Shown: positions 18,202-27,843 of the stretch, in pieces
Layout: the number at the start of each line of letters is the position of its first letter
Position numbering within the stretch: position 1 is the stretch's first letter
From: Methanospirillum stamsii
Lineage (GTDB): Archaea; Halobacteriota; Methanomicrobia; Methanomicrobiales; Methanospirillaceae
DNA length: 64,000 nt
Assembly (NCBI RefSeq): GCF_046244385.1
Contig: NZ_CP176366.1
Location: 3,534,001-3,598,000, forward strand
Reading direction: 5' to 3'
The notes under the pieces: model-generated
What the model was told of the DNA's origin: nothing
Seen by the model: the letters and a program-made list of their open reading frames with translations, nothing else
The model's database searches: none
Program-made: the position numbers and the translations under genes

Positions 18202-19767
18202 TCCCCGATCTGTCAGGTACTGAATAAGGGGTGCCGGAGTAGGTTCGCCAATACAGAGGTAGGTCTTCTGAGTCTGGGGATCCTTGTTTTGCAGGATGTG
18301 CCAGACCATCGGAGAATCACAATGAAAATCAATAATAGAATCTGATGAACAGGTTTGCTCTGGTGTATCTTCGTATGCCCTGATATGGTTCAAAATCCGG
18401 TCAGCAATTTCCGGGGACAGGATATCCTGAAGGAACCATTCATTCTTCAAAGGAATGTTTCCCATATGGTAAAGAGCTAAAGCCGTCTGGTTTGTAGACA
18501 AAATTCTCCCGTCGTTTTGGGTTAGAAGGAGGGGATTTTTTCTCTGATCCATTATTGTAGAGAGAATATTCATGAGGTGATGGGTTTCAGATACCAGGGA
18601 ATGACACTCCAGGGTTTTTTCAGAGAGCTCCGAATAGATCTTTCGGTATTGATCCTGGTATTCCAGCAAATTTTTCTTGATTTCTTCATCTTTTTGTTGA
18701 ACAATACCTTTCACCATAAAACAGCGGAATATGACATCGAGGATTTTCTGGTATCTTTCTGTCTTAAGGGGTTTATTTTGTATTCCAATCCCGAAAATGC
18801 CGATTAGAGAGGATTGATTCATAATTCCTATCAGTGAAATGGTAGGGATTGGAAATGCTTCCCGCACGATCCGGATTTCTTCCTGACTCATCATCGGATC
18901 CAGGAAATGAGATATATCTTCGTGCAAATAGGGTCTTCCGATTTTGTACTTAAAAATGCTGACCGGAGGAATTGATATTTCCCTGGTAAAGAGAGAAGGA
19001 ATGATACCGGTTAATCTCCTGGAGGCGGATTTCGGAAACCGAATGTCATTGAATCTCCCGATCTGTGCCTTTTCGTCGACAGTAAGAGTGATGATAAGAT
19101 CATCAGGAAACTTTGAACTGATAATCTTTACAATGTGAGTAATTGCCTCATTCAGGTTTTTATCAATGACATTCGGGAGGTTGGCAGATAGTTCTTCGAG
19201 AATATCAGATGGTGGAAAAATATCTCTGATGGGTAGATTATCTTTTTGTTCTGTCAACAAAACCAGCAGGATGGCACGGGATTGTTCATACAGTGTTACC
19301 CGGATACTCATCCATTGCTCTGACTCTGTATCTGATCCAAGTATCCGTTTTTCTCCTTCCTGCTTCGTATCAATGATCTGTTGAAGATCTCCGGAACGAA
19401 GATGTAGGGCAAAATACGCAATATCAGAGATTGGTTGCCCCAGTAATTTCCCGGAATTTGTGTTATATTTCCTGAAAAAAGAATCACTGGCTTCGATTAT
19501 ATTAAGTTTCTCATCAATGATAACCCAAGGTTCATGGCGCATCTCCAGAAGACCATGTACTGCAGACCTGTTTTTTAATGAATATACTTTTGCAGTGCTA
19601 TGTTGCACACAATTGACGATTCCAGCATGCTGGAGATCATCGGCAATTTTTGCAGCTTTATTCCGGTTGACTCCACTTTTACGTGCGAGATCAGAGATAG
19701 ATAATCCCTGAATATTTTGTTTGAACGTGGCAAGAATTACTTCTTGATCTACAGCAGAAATCTTCAT
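18196..19767 (-). CDS. winged-HTH PAS/GAF-like regulator
   Basis: 523 aa from the ATG at 19767 (a TTG six codons upstream is possible). Residues about 5-65 form a winged HTH (LSISDLARKSGVNRNKAAKIADDL). A PAS-like domain follows (EPWVIIDEKLNIIEASDSFF), then a ~180-residue sensor region that may be GAF-like, a coiled coil (about 345-390), and a terminal PAS (NPLLLTQNDGRILSTNQTAL). This looks like a one-component sensor-regulator. It is convergent and 3'-overlapping with the 7TM-PAS protein, suggesting the two may form a signalling pair, though nothing proves it. Confidence 0.68.
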   Translation of the reverse strand: MKISAVDQEVILATFKQNIQGLSISDLARKSGVNRNKAAKIADDLQHAGIVNCVQHSTAKVYSLKNRSAVHGLLEMRHEPWVIIDEKLNIIEASDSFFRKYNTNSGKLLGQPISDIAYFALHLRSGDLQQIIDTKQEGEKRILGSDTESEQWMSIRVTLYEQSRAILLVLLTEQKDNLPIRDIFPPSDILEELSANLPNVIDKNLNEAITHIVKIISSKFPDDLIITLTVDEKAQIGRFNDIRFPKSASRRLTGIIPSLFTREISIPPVSIFKYKIGRPYLHEDISHFLDPMMSQEEIRIVREAFPIPTISLIGIMNQSSLIGIFGIGIQNKPLKTERYQKILDVIFRCFMVKGIVQQKDEEIKKNLLEYQDQYRKIYSELSEKTLECHSLVSETHHLMNILSTIMDQRKNPLLLTQNDGRILSTNQTALALYHMGNIPLKNEWFLQDILSPEIADRILNHIRAYEDTPEQTCSSDSIIDFHCDSPMVWHILQNKDPQTQKTYLCIGEPTPAPLIQYLTDRGL

Positions 19768-20453
19768 TTTGGTAAAAACTTGCAATAATTTGTCCGAATC
19801 TGGAAAACAGAATATTGATGCATATGATCCCCGGCCTTTTCGAATCCCGTTATTTACAGAACCTTCATTCTCAGGTTATTTGGTATCTAAAGATATAAAC
19901 TAAGATAACTGCACAATACGACTACCCGGTTGATGGCCGTAGGTTTTATTAGTGTCCGCGATTTTGGTCGGATTTCTACTTAAGTATTTCAGAAATGATT
20001 ATAGTACCTCTTTATCCGCATAAATTCAGAAAATATCTCTTCTGACTCATCAATGGGATTATTTTTTTATCACATCCGGCTACGGGATTTTAATGGTTGC
20101 ACATTTATTCTTGTTTGATAAAACCGGTTGAAAACGTTTTGATATTTTTGAAAGGTTTTCTCCTCGCATCTGAATTTTAATCATCAGAATGTGCAACTCA
20201 ATATGCAGTTTTTTTAAAAAAATGACTGTTTGTCTCTTTGAACATTAGTAATTTCATAATGTTCTGACATTATGAATACTTTTTCCTAGGGTCTGCACAT
20301 TTATTGCAGATAGATTCCTTTACCTGATATTGTATTCTATATTAATAGTGAAATAAATCTTATTCTGTGACTTTTGTGTGCATCTGCATAATTTTTTTCT
20401 CTGGTTTTTCCATCCTTCTTTTCTTGTTGCACTCATAAAAAACATGAACCAAT
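19768..20453. other. long divergent intergenic region
   Basis: About 690 bp between the HTH-PAS gene and the TPR gene. AT-rich with poly-T runs (for example near 20205-20225); promoters for both sides must lie here. No gene, RNA or clear repeat was recognised. Confidence 0.45.
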
Positions 20454-21206
20454 ATGATTTCTCCTGTTTTTTCAACCAGTAGGTTGATTCCCTGTCTTTT
20501 GACTGCTCTGTTGATCCCCTCGTTAGTAGCGGACACCGGATCAGACCGGTACGCTGCAGGAGATTATTTAGGTTCGATCTCCTGGTACCAGGACATGCTT
20601 AACCAGACCGAAGGATCGGACCAGGCACCAATTCTCAATAATATCGGTACCGGGTACATGGCGCTCGGCCTGCAGGATATCGCTTTTGAGTATTATTTAA
20701 ATGCAGTATCAGTAGATTCCGGATATGACCGGGGGTATTTGAATCTTGGAGTCGTCCAGGAAAAACTTGAAAACCCGGATGATGCCCTGCATAGTTATGG
20801 AAAAGTTTCCGGACAGGATCCTGCATTATATGCGGAAGCACTGGTTAAAAAAGGAACTCTGCTCTCTTCTCTGGGAAGACTTGATGAAGCTCTTAATGCA
20901 TTTCACCAGGCTGAATCAGGAGCGACCGGCCTTGTTCAGGTAGACCTCTACACCGGAATCGGGGCAGTATATTTCATGCAAAATAAAACCGATGAAGCAG
21001 AGAAGAATTTTCTAAAAGCAATTCACGTGGATCCCTCCGGTGCTGCTCTTGCCTTGACGAACCTCGGGGTCCTTCAGATTGCACAAGGAAGGATGAGTGA
21101 GGCAAAGAAGTCGTTTGTAACGGCAATCCGGAATGATCCTTCAGGAATGACGAAAGCAGCCGCCTACCTCAAAAGATTAACTGTGATGACAGGGGGTGCA
21201 ATATGA
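20454..21206 (+). CDS. secreted TPR-repeat protein
   Basis: 250 aa. N-terminal signal peptide (residues about 8-26). The mature region holds about five TPR units with the usual spacing, including LNNIGTGYMALGLQDIAFEY, YLNLGVVQEKLENPDDALHS, GIGAVYFMQNKTDEAEKNFL and LTNLGVLQIAQGRMSEAKKSF. TPRs bind protein partners, here outside the membrane. The ATGA overlap at 21203-21206 couples it to the large beta-helix protein, a likely partner or client. Confidence 0.82.
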   Translation: MISPVFSTSRLIPCLLTALLIPSLVADTGSDRYAAGDYLGSISWYQDMLNQTEGSDQAPILNNIGTGYMALGLQDIAFEYYLNAVSVDSGYDRGYLNLGVVQEKLENPDDALHSYGKVSGQDPALYAEALVKKGTLLSSLGRLDEALNAFHQAESGATGLVQVDLYTGIGAVYFMQNKTDEAEKNFLKAIHVDPSGAALALTNLGVLQIAQGRMSEAKKSFVTAIRNDPSGMTKAAAYLKRLTVMTGGAI

Positions 21207-23893
21207 AGAGATTCTGCCTGATCCTCCTTCTTTTCATACTCTCCGTATCTGGGACAATCGTCCTTGCAGATAGTAATACTACCCCGACTGCTAAGCCCAC
21301 CTCTGTTCCGACTCCTGAGCCAACGATTATCGCTATACCAACTACAGATCCTACCCTTGCTCCGACTCCTGAGCCAACGATTACTGTTACACCAACTACA
21401 GATTCTACACTTACTCCGACTCCTGAGCCAACGATTACTACTATACCTACTACAGATCCCACCCTTGCTCCGACTCCTGAGCCAACGATTACCGCTACTC
21501 CAACCGTTACGGTCTCACCTACCGGGAGTGATGGATACGATGCCGGAGCAAATTCCACGCCATCCGGATCTTCGGAAAGCATCGAAACCCTGGCCGGTTC
21601 ATTCTCGTCTGAATCAAAAGATATAGATACATCTGACTCCGGTGCTTTACCGGAGGTCTTAACTCTTGGAGAGATTGTCATCACAGCAACCGGGACAAAA
21701 CTCTCATCTGCAGGAGGGACCGGGTATACCTATTCTTCCGATGACGGTGGATATTACATAATTACCGATAGCGGCGATTATTATCTCGATGAGGACCTTT
21801 CAACTTCCCATTCATTTGCCATTGAGATCCAGGCAAGCAGTGTTACGCTTGACGGAAACGGGAAAACACTATCCGGGTCTTTTTCTAATATCGGGATAAA
21901 TATCACTTCCGGATCCAATGGTGTCAAGATTCAGAATTTCGGATCAATTACTAATTTTGATTCTGGCATTGACTCATGGAGTGCTGATACAACCATACGG
22001 AATAATGTCATTACTGATAATTGGGCCAGAGGTATCTATGTTGCAGGAGATAATGCCGTCGTTGACGGGAATACGGCAAATGATAATGTGATTAACGGAA
22101 TTCAATCATCCGGGATGAACGCCCGGATCACGAATAATACTGCAGAGAGAAATACTCAGGCAATAGAATCCCATGGAAGGGGAGCGAACCTGTCAGGCAA
22201 TACCCTGACCGATAATTCATACGGCCTCTATGCGGGGGCTGACGATGCCACAATTTCTAATAACACCATTCGAAGTTCGGCTTATGGTTCATTGAGAGGG
22301 ATCGATTCCGGAGGCGATAATGCCACCATCTCGGGTAATTCTGCAGAAGGGTACTACTATGGGATCGAATCCTCCGGTGACTATGCATCTCTATCAGAGA
22401 ATAACATCCATAATAACTCGTATTATGGCATCTATTCAACCGGTTTAGGCGTTACCATATCTGATAATGATGTAAGTTCCAATGACGGATACGCAGATAT
22501 CTACTCCGGCGGGGATGACGCGGTTATCACTTCGAACAATGCCGACAGTGGATTAAAACAGACTGATTATGGCATTCAATCCATTGGAAAAAATGCCCTG
22601 ATTGAACATAATTTAGCTTCAAAACATGAAAATTCAGGGATTGTAGCGACAGGGCAGAATGTAACGATTGTACAGAACACGGCATCATATAACGGGTATG
22701 ATGGGATACGGACAACCGGAGACAATGCCATCATCGAAGGGAATGTGATCAGTAATAACGAGGATCACGGGACCAATGTGCAATCAGGCAGAAATACGAA
22801 GGTCAGTGATAATACCGCTTCAGACAATCTTTACGGCATATATGTGAATGATAATGGCGGTCAGATCTCCGGAAATACCGTGTTTAATAACACTTTCGGG
22901 ATCTGCAACCAGGGAAGTGATGCCGTCATATCAGACAATACTGTCTATAAAAATAGCTTGGGTATTCAAAATTTGAATAACGAAATTGAATCAGAAAATC
23001 TCACTATCCAGAATAACAAGGTATCACAAAATATCTACGGAGTTGCAGTCATTGATTCTATACAGTCAGTGAGGGTCACCGGAAATACTATCTGGAACAA
23101 TGATGTTGGCATTTATATCTCAAATGATGGAGGAGGCGGGAATGGTCTGATTGTGGACAATTACCTGGGCAACACAAAGAATGTCGACGGTGATGGAAAC
23201 CCCGGTGTCTATGACTGGAGCCAGACACCATCACCGGGAAAAAACATAGTCGGCGGTCCGAATGTTGCCGGAAACTTCTGGAGTAATAAAACGGGAACCG
23301 GTTGGTCTGACAATCAGCCAGGAAATTCCACCGGTTATTCAACGACACCCTATGAACTCAGCACCGGGGTTTACGACAATGCACCGCTGGTCAGAACCCC
23401 AAGTCCGACTCCGACGTCAAAACCTTCTCCGGTCCCGATAAATGATCCCTCTAATCCCTCTGAACCCTCCTCATCGCTCCGGGATACATCCCTTGACGAT
23501 CCATTACCTGATTCACCTCTGTATTCACTGAAGGTGGTATCAGTGACACTGTCGGAGGATGCCACTCCGGGATCATCCGCAAATCTGTTCATTACCCTCG
23601 AAAATAATGGACAAATCTCTCCCCCTGCAAAGAGTATTATCAGGCTGATACCGGAAAATGACCTGGCTAATGAAGTAGGAGAACTCCCTGGAGATCTGGA
23701 AGACGGACTATATGTGTTCATGTGTTCCCTGATCATCCCCACCACTCCGGGTTCTTATCAGTATACCTTCCAGCCGGTACTGGTGACAACTGATCCGACA
23801 ACCGGAAAAAAGGTCAGGGTGCCGTTTGGAGATCTGGTAAATTTTACGGTAATCGTGAGTGAAGACGGAACGGTTTCAGTGACCATAAGTTAA
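21203..23893 (+). CDS. secreted beta-helix (NosD-like) surface protein with Pro/Thr repeats
   Basis: 896 aa. Signal peptide at residues 1-23. Residues about 30-110 are a Pro/Thr-rich linker built from 18-residue repeats. Residues about 185-690 are a right-handed parallel beta-helix of the NosD/pectate-lyase-like type, seen as many NNTI/GDNAxI/SGN turns about 21-23 residues apart. A second Pro/Ser linker follows near 730-770. The last ~120 residues look like a CARDB/Ig-like domain (LKVVSVTLSEDATPGSSANL). No C-terminal membrane anchor is visible. It is probably a cell-surface or sheath-associated protein, translated together with the TPR gene. Confidence 0.8.
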   Translation: MKRFCLILLLFILSVSGTIVLADSNTTPTAKPTSVPTPEPTIIAIPTTDPTLAPTPEPTITVTPTTDSTLTPTPEPTITTIPTTDPTLAPTPEPTITATPTVTVSPTGSDGYDAGANSTPSGSSESIETLAGSFSSESKDIDTSDSGALPEVLTLGEIVITATGTKLSSAGGTGYTYSSDDGGYYIITDSGDYYLDEDLSTSHSFAIEIQASSVTLDGNGKTLSGSFSNIGINITSGSNGVKIQNFGSITNFDSGIDSWSADTTIRNNVITDNWARGIYVAGDNAVVDGNTANDNVINGIQSSGMNARITNNTAERNTQAIESHGRGANLSGNTLTDNSYGLYAGADDATISNNTIRSSAYGSLRGIDSGGDNATISGNSAEGYYYGIESSGDYASLSENNIHNNSYYGIYSTGLGVTISDNDVSSNDGYADIYSGGDDAVITSNNADSGLKQTDYGIQSIGKNALIEHNLASKHENSGIVATGQNVTIVQNTASYNGYDGIRTTGDNAIIEGNVISNNEDHGTNVQSGRNTKVSDNTASDNLYGIYVNDNGGQISGNTVFNNTFGICNQGSDAVISDNTVYKNSLGIQNLNNEIESENLTIQNNKVSQNIYGVAVIDSIQSVRVTGNTIWNNDVGIYISNDGGGGNGLIVDNYLGNTKNVDGDGNPGVYDWSQTPSPGKNIVGGPNVAGNFWSNKTGTGWSDNQPGNSTGYSTTPYELSTGVYDNAPLVRTPSPTPTSKPSPVPINDPSNPSEPSSSLRDTSLDDPLPDSPLYSLKVVSVTLSEDATPGSSANLFITLENNGQISPPAKSIIRLIPENDLANEVGELPGDLEDGLYVFMCSLIIPTTPGSYQYTFQPVLVTTDPTTGKKVRVPFGDLVNFTVIVSEDGTVSVTIS
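21308..21510 (+). repeat. 54-bp tandem repeat encoding PTPEPT-type units
   Basis: Units begin with CCGACTCCTGAGCCAACGAT at 21308, 21362, 21416 and 21470, exactly 54 bp (18 codons) apart; the last is partial. Each encodes a PTPEPTI...PTTDPTL unit. The near-identity at DNA level suggests recent expansion and likely length variation between strains. Confidence 0.9.
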
Positions 23894-24960
23894 AATACTT
23901 TTTCTCCCGGCATCTTTTTTCCGAAATCGAACAGATACTGCCTCCACAACACCAGATCCACCCATCCATATCACGTTTGAAGTACTCATTCTTCCAGGTC
24001 CTCTTTGCTTCCATCTCCTTCATCGCATAATGGTGATGTGTTAATTATCCATCATATGGTATCAGTAATCCAATTTCTTCGCTCTAATAGGTATGGAACA
24101 CTGGCTGCGAACAGCATTCCTGAAATGTCCGAATGGAAGATAATCTCCAGTACATCACCGGAAAGCAGATCTACAAAAGCGATGACAATGTAATCACTAA
24201 GTTTGAAACATATAATACTCAGGTTATTGATAAAGAATCAGGGATTCAAGGAATTAAAATAGAGAAACCCAACAGTACTTACTATCTCTACTTCTTATAA
24301 AAAGCTGCAGAAAGAACAACCGGAATCCAGAGCCAGAACAGTCGTCCGGGAGATAAAAAAAGCAAAAGCCATTCAGGAAGTATTGACAAGAATAAGGCCC
24401 ATCTAAATAGATTCAGGATAAATAATCATCTCGTGGAGACGGATTACTTCATTGACACTTTACCATAAACATGCAGTGTCTTCAGATGAGTTCTACAGAC
24501 TTGACCACATCGTAAAAGGAATGCTCTACTCATGTGTTAAGAGACGTCTTTCTAATAAAGGTAAACACGGGATTACATACTGGTACTGACATATCATTGG
24601 GAACGAATCTTGGACGTTAGCCACAGAAAAACTACTAATGGTGTCCTTTTCTTACACCAAAATTGAGTGATTCAGGATGACAAAACACGAGAAGAATTCA
24701 TACATCCATAGATGATATTTCGAAGAATGGCAGGAGAAACAAAATTTTTTTCCCCAATAATAGATGATCTCAATGAGTGCTTGAAGGCAAAGTGGCAAAG
24801 TTTGGTTATACATGCCTACTTCAAAGCTGATGTCAGGTTGATCTACAAAACTGCATCTCGCGATATCGGAAAGATAAGACCCAATATCCAGTCCATAGTG
24901 GATGAATTGAGTATTAAGTCTTAGGATTCGGACCTGATTCGCATGGCATTGAACAATTGA
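23894..24960. other. 1.07-kb region of short unrecognised ORFs, probably decayed
   Basis: No intact gene recognised. Short plus-strand frames exist: 24133-24300 (55 codons from ATG, KFETYNTQVIDKESG), 24301-24410 in the same frame after a stop (ARTVVREIKKAKAIQEV), and 24712-24924 (70 codons, NECLKAKWQSLVIHAYF). They read like protein but none has a clear ribosome site or known family. I take this as a decayed gene or mobile-element scar. Confidence 0.4.
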
Positions 24961-25974
24961 TCAGGTAGATATTTCCCGCTTGAATATCAGAACGGTTGCA
25001 ATTACCCCGAATACGATATTCAGGTAAAACATTATCAGTCTCCAGAGAATGATAAACACTCCCAGGATTGCCGTAGGAACAAACAAAGCATATAACGACG
25101 TTGCTGAAAGTTCTGCTATCCCTGATGCTCCCGGAGTCAGGGGAATCATACTGATAAGAGCGATAATAATCTGACTGAGCATTGATTCTGAAATAGAAGG
25201 CGGAAGGCCAAGCCCCATCAGAATTACCGATGCCACAATAAATTCAGAAAACCAGAAAAGGACTGAAAAAACCGTTCCCTGTGCAATTCCTTTCTTACCA
25301 TGACTGGTAAATGCCGAGATGCCTGAACAGAAATTATCAAACTCAACATCGGTGCTGGCAATAATTTTATGGATACCCGGATTTTTCATCTTCAGCTCAA
25401 TCCAGTGAAGAAAACGCATCACCTTATCTTTAGCAGATTCCGGATTTCGTGTTGCATAAATAAGTAACCCGATGAAAAAGATAAGAACCGCAAGTGAAAA
25501 GAAGATAACTATTACAATCCCTTCTCCCATATCCCAGATTACCTTTCCCATGATAATGAGACTGAAAACCGTCAATGCCACAAGTATCACGGCATCGAGT
25601 ACCCGTTCCATGATTACCACAGCGGTTGCATCTCCAAGAGACATGTCAGCTTTATAGAGCTCATGTATCCGGACCGGTTCACCTCCGGCCTGTCCGGGAG
25701 TAATAGCGCCGATAAGGAGATTTGCAACGACCATGTTATAACAATGGCTGTACTTCACCTGATACCCGAGTGATGCGGCCATAACCTTAATCCTGGCAGC
25801 CCAAAGAGAAAAAGAAACAAAACGGAGACTTATTGCAAGAAGCAGGAACCAGATATTGATATGAAACAAATATTGCAGCGTTTCCTCGTTAAAGGTTGAA
25901 AGAAGGATAAAAACAAGAATCACCATGCTGAAAGCAAGAGAGACATATATCCATTTTTTCTGGTTTTTATCCAT
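24961..25974 (-). CDS. flippase-like membrane protein (UPF0104/LPG-synthase TM family)
   Basis: 337 aa with about eight TM helices. The conserved family pattern is present: GAITPGQAGGEPVRI (about residues 91-105), an Arg in VIMERVLDAV, and LTPGASGIAELS (about 275-286). Archaeal members are thought to move or modify lipid-linked molecules; substrate unknown. It is the last gene of a minus-strand group with the RNase III-like gene 65 bp upstream. Confidence 0.85.
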   Translation of the reverse strand: MDKNQKKWIYVSLAFSMVILVFILLSTFNEETLQYLFHINIWFLLLAISLRFVSFSLWAARIKVMAASLGYQVKYSHCYNMVVANLLIGAITPGQAGGEPVRIHELYKADMSLGDATAVVIMERVLDAVILVALTVFSLIIMGKVIWDMGEGIVIVIFFSLAVLIFFIGLLIYATRNPESAKDKVMRFLHWIELKMKNPGIHKIIASTDVEFDNFCSGISAFTSHGKKGIAQGTVFSVLFWFSEFIVASVILMGLGLPPSISESMLSQIIIALISMIPLTPGASGIAELSATSLYALFVPTAILGVFIILWRLIMFYLNIVFGVIATVLIFKREIST

Positions 25975-26039
25975 GATGAGTAGCCTTTTCGAAATTTCCT
26001 GCAGATGTTATTTTTGATAGTATATCTTTTTTCGTGTGA

Positions 26040-26495
26040 TTATTCTGGAAGGAGGGAAAATTTATCAAGGACTTTCTCAGCTGCTTCAATTCCTCCATCC
26101 AGGTATACAGCACCGGCAAGAGCCTCCATACACTCAGCCAGAACACGGCCCGACGTCCATACATGCATCCGGCTCTCTCCCTTTCCCCACCGTACATATG
26201 TTTCAAGGTGAATTGCTTTTGCCGCATCCCGGAGAACAGACATATTGACAAGGTCCATTTTTTTCAATGAAACGGCACCTTTGTCATGCTCACCGCCTTT
26301 CACTATCCTTGTAAGAATAATAAGTTCAATAACTGCATCTCCAAGGGTTGCCAGAGCATCAAGGTGTGAATCTTCAGGAAGGCTCTGTTCCTTTGAGTAA
26401 GCAAGTCGTGTAAGGGCCCTGATAAGGAGAGTTTTATCCCTGAAAGAATACCCGGAAACCTGTTCCAGTTGTTCAGGAGATTGCACGGTTGTCAT
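26040..26495 (-). CDS. RNase III-domain protein without dsRNA-binding domain
   Basis: 151 aa, a lone RNase III fold. The first signature reads HLDALATLGDAVIEL (residues 44-58) where bacterial enzymes have ERLEFLGD. The second reads LAECMEALAGAVYLDGG (119-135) where they have aDtfEAliGAiylD. Thus Asp46 stands for the usual Glu, Asp53 is kept, Glu121 stands for the usual Asp, and Glu124 is kept. The four acidic positions remain acidic but two are swapped. The dsRNA-binding domain is absent. It lies just downstream of the flavoprotein pair and may act on structured RNA. Confidence 0.82.
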   Translation of the reverse strand: MTTVQSPEQLEQVSGYSFRDKTLLIRALTRLAYSKEQSLPEDSHLDALATLGDAVIELIILTRIVKGGEHDKGAVSLKKMDLVNMSVLRDAAKAIHLETYVRWGKGESRMHVWTSGRVLAECMEALAGAVYLDGGIEAAEKVLDKFSLLPE

Positions 26496-26501
26496 GAGGT
26501 A

Positions 26502-27842
26502 TCAGTTACCAAACATCGCGGTAATTGAGCGTGCAGCCTGTTTTGCCCCGCCCATTGCAAGAATTACCGTTGCAGCTCCGGTAGTAACATCTCCGGCAGC
26601 AAAAATCTTCGGGTGAGATGTCCGGCCATCTTCCCCGGTCACGACATTACCTGCCCTGCCTTTTTCAACACCCTTAATCTGACTGACAAGGACTGGATTT
26701 GGACCCTGACCAATAGCCAGAATGACAATATCACAATCAAGCGTAAAAGTATCGCCTTCAACCGGTTCAGGGACAGGTCTGCCGCCGTTATCCAACTGGC
26801 ACATCTTCATCCGGATACATTCAATTCCAGTGACTGATTGTTCACCAAGGATTTTTACCGGATTTGCACAGGTGAAAATTTCCACGCCTTCTTCTTTTGC
26901 ATGGTGAACTTCGGCAGCCCGTGCAGGAAGGTCTTCTTCCCGGCGACGGTAGACAAGTGTAACTTTTGCTCCCATCCGTCGTGCGGTTCTTGCGGCATCC
27001 ATCGCAACATTTCCGCCTCCCACTACAACAACCCGGCTCAGACGGGCGATAGGGGTATCATACTCCGGAAACCGTTCGGCATGCATGAGATTTACCCGGG
27101 TAAGGAACTCGTTTGCAGAATAAACCCCGCTCAGGTTTTCTCCCGGAATACCCATGAAATACGGAAGTCCGGCACCGGTTCCGAGCAGAACTGCATCAAA
27201 TCCTTCAAGCTCGTCAGGGGAGACGGTTCTACCGACAAGATGGTTGAGTTTTAAGTCCACTCCCATTGCAAGAATGAGATCGATTTCAGCCTTTACCACG
27301 TCTTTAGGCAGACGAAAAGAAGGAATCCCGTATGTCAGAACTCCTCCGGGTGTATGAAGTGACTCAAACAATACCACATCATGCCCGTCTTTTGCAAGTT
27401 CTCCGGCTGCAACGATTCCGGCCGGACCTGATCCGATAACTGCTACACGCTTTCCGGTCTTAGGCTTTCTTGCCGGGACCGTTAGACCCTTGTTTCGTTC
27501 CTGGTCAGCAGCAAACCGTTCAAGTTGTCCGATCCGGATTGGAGTCTCTTTCTTCCCAAGAATACAGAGCTCTTCACACTGGGTTTCCTGGGGACATACC
27601 CTTCCGCAAATCGCAGGAAGGAGGTTTTGCTCCCGGATACTTGATGCCGCCCCTATAAAGTCACCATTGGCAATAAGTGCAATAAAAGCAGGAATATCAA
27701 TATTAACCGGACAGCCATCAACGCATCCGGGTTTTTTACACTGAAGACAACGGGATGCTTCTTCGATTGCTTCCTCCTGTGAAAGACCCATATCGACTTC
27801 TTCAAAATCCTTCAGCCGGTCTGAAACACTGCGATCTCCCAT
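26502..27842 (-). CDS. gltA: NfnB/SudA/GltD-type FAD-NADPH oxidoreductase
   Basis: 446 aa. The N-terminal Fe-S part contains CLQCKKPGCVDGCP and C-x3-C-x4-C Cys (CGRVCPQETQCEELC). The FAD site is GSGPAGIVAAGELA and the NADPH site VVVGGGNVAMDAARTARR. These are shared by the glutamate synthase small subunit, sulfide dehydrogenase SudA and the bifurcating NfnB. The upstream neighbour is the matching NfnA/SudB subunit, so the pair is more likely NfnAB/SudAB (ferredoxin:NADP oxidoreductase) than glutamate synthase. ATG 27842 has GGAGG 10 nt upstream; ATG 27851 is too close to it. Confidence 0.88.
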   Translation of the reverse strand: MGDRSVSDRLKDFEEVDMGLSQEEAIEEASRCLQCKKPGCVDGCPVNIDIPAFIALIANGDFIGAASSIREQNLLPAICGRVCPQETQCEELCILGKKETPIRIGQLERFAADQERNKGLTVPARKPKTGKRVAVIGSGPAGIVAAGELAKDGHDVVLFESLHTPGGVLTYGIPSFRLPKDVVKAEIDLILAMGVDLKLNHLVGRTVSPDELEGFDAVLLGTGAGLPYFMGIPGENLSGVYSANEFLTRVNLMHAERFPEYDTPIARLSRVVVVGGGNVAMDAARTARRMGAKVTLVYRRREEDLPARAAEVHHAKEEGVEIFTCANPVKILGEQSVTGIECIRMKMCQLDNGGRPVPEPVEGDTFTLDCDIVILAIGQGPNPVLVSQIKGVEKGRAGNVVTGEDGRTSHPKIFAAGDVTTGAATVILAMGGAKQAARSITAMFGN

Positions 27843-27843
27843 C

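Noticed and set aside
19905..19960. Second remnant of the IS1-type transposase
   Set aside because: ATGGCCGTAGGTTTTA resembles the MAVGLT codons of that transposase and ACTGCACA resembles its end, but the orientations disagree and nothing else matches.
21308..21510. CRISPR-like direct repeats
   Set aside because: The 54-bp units are contiguous, in frame and encode Pro/Thr repeats of a surface protein.
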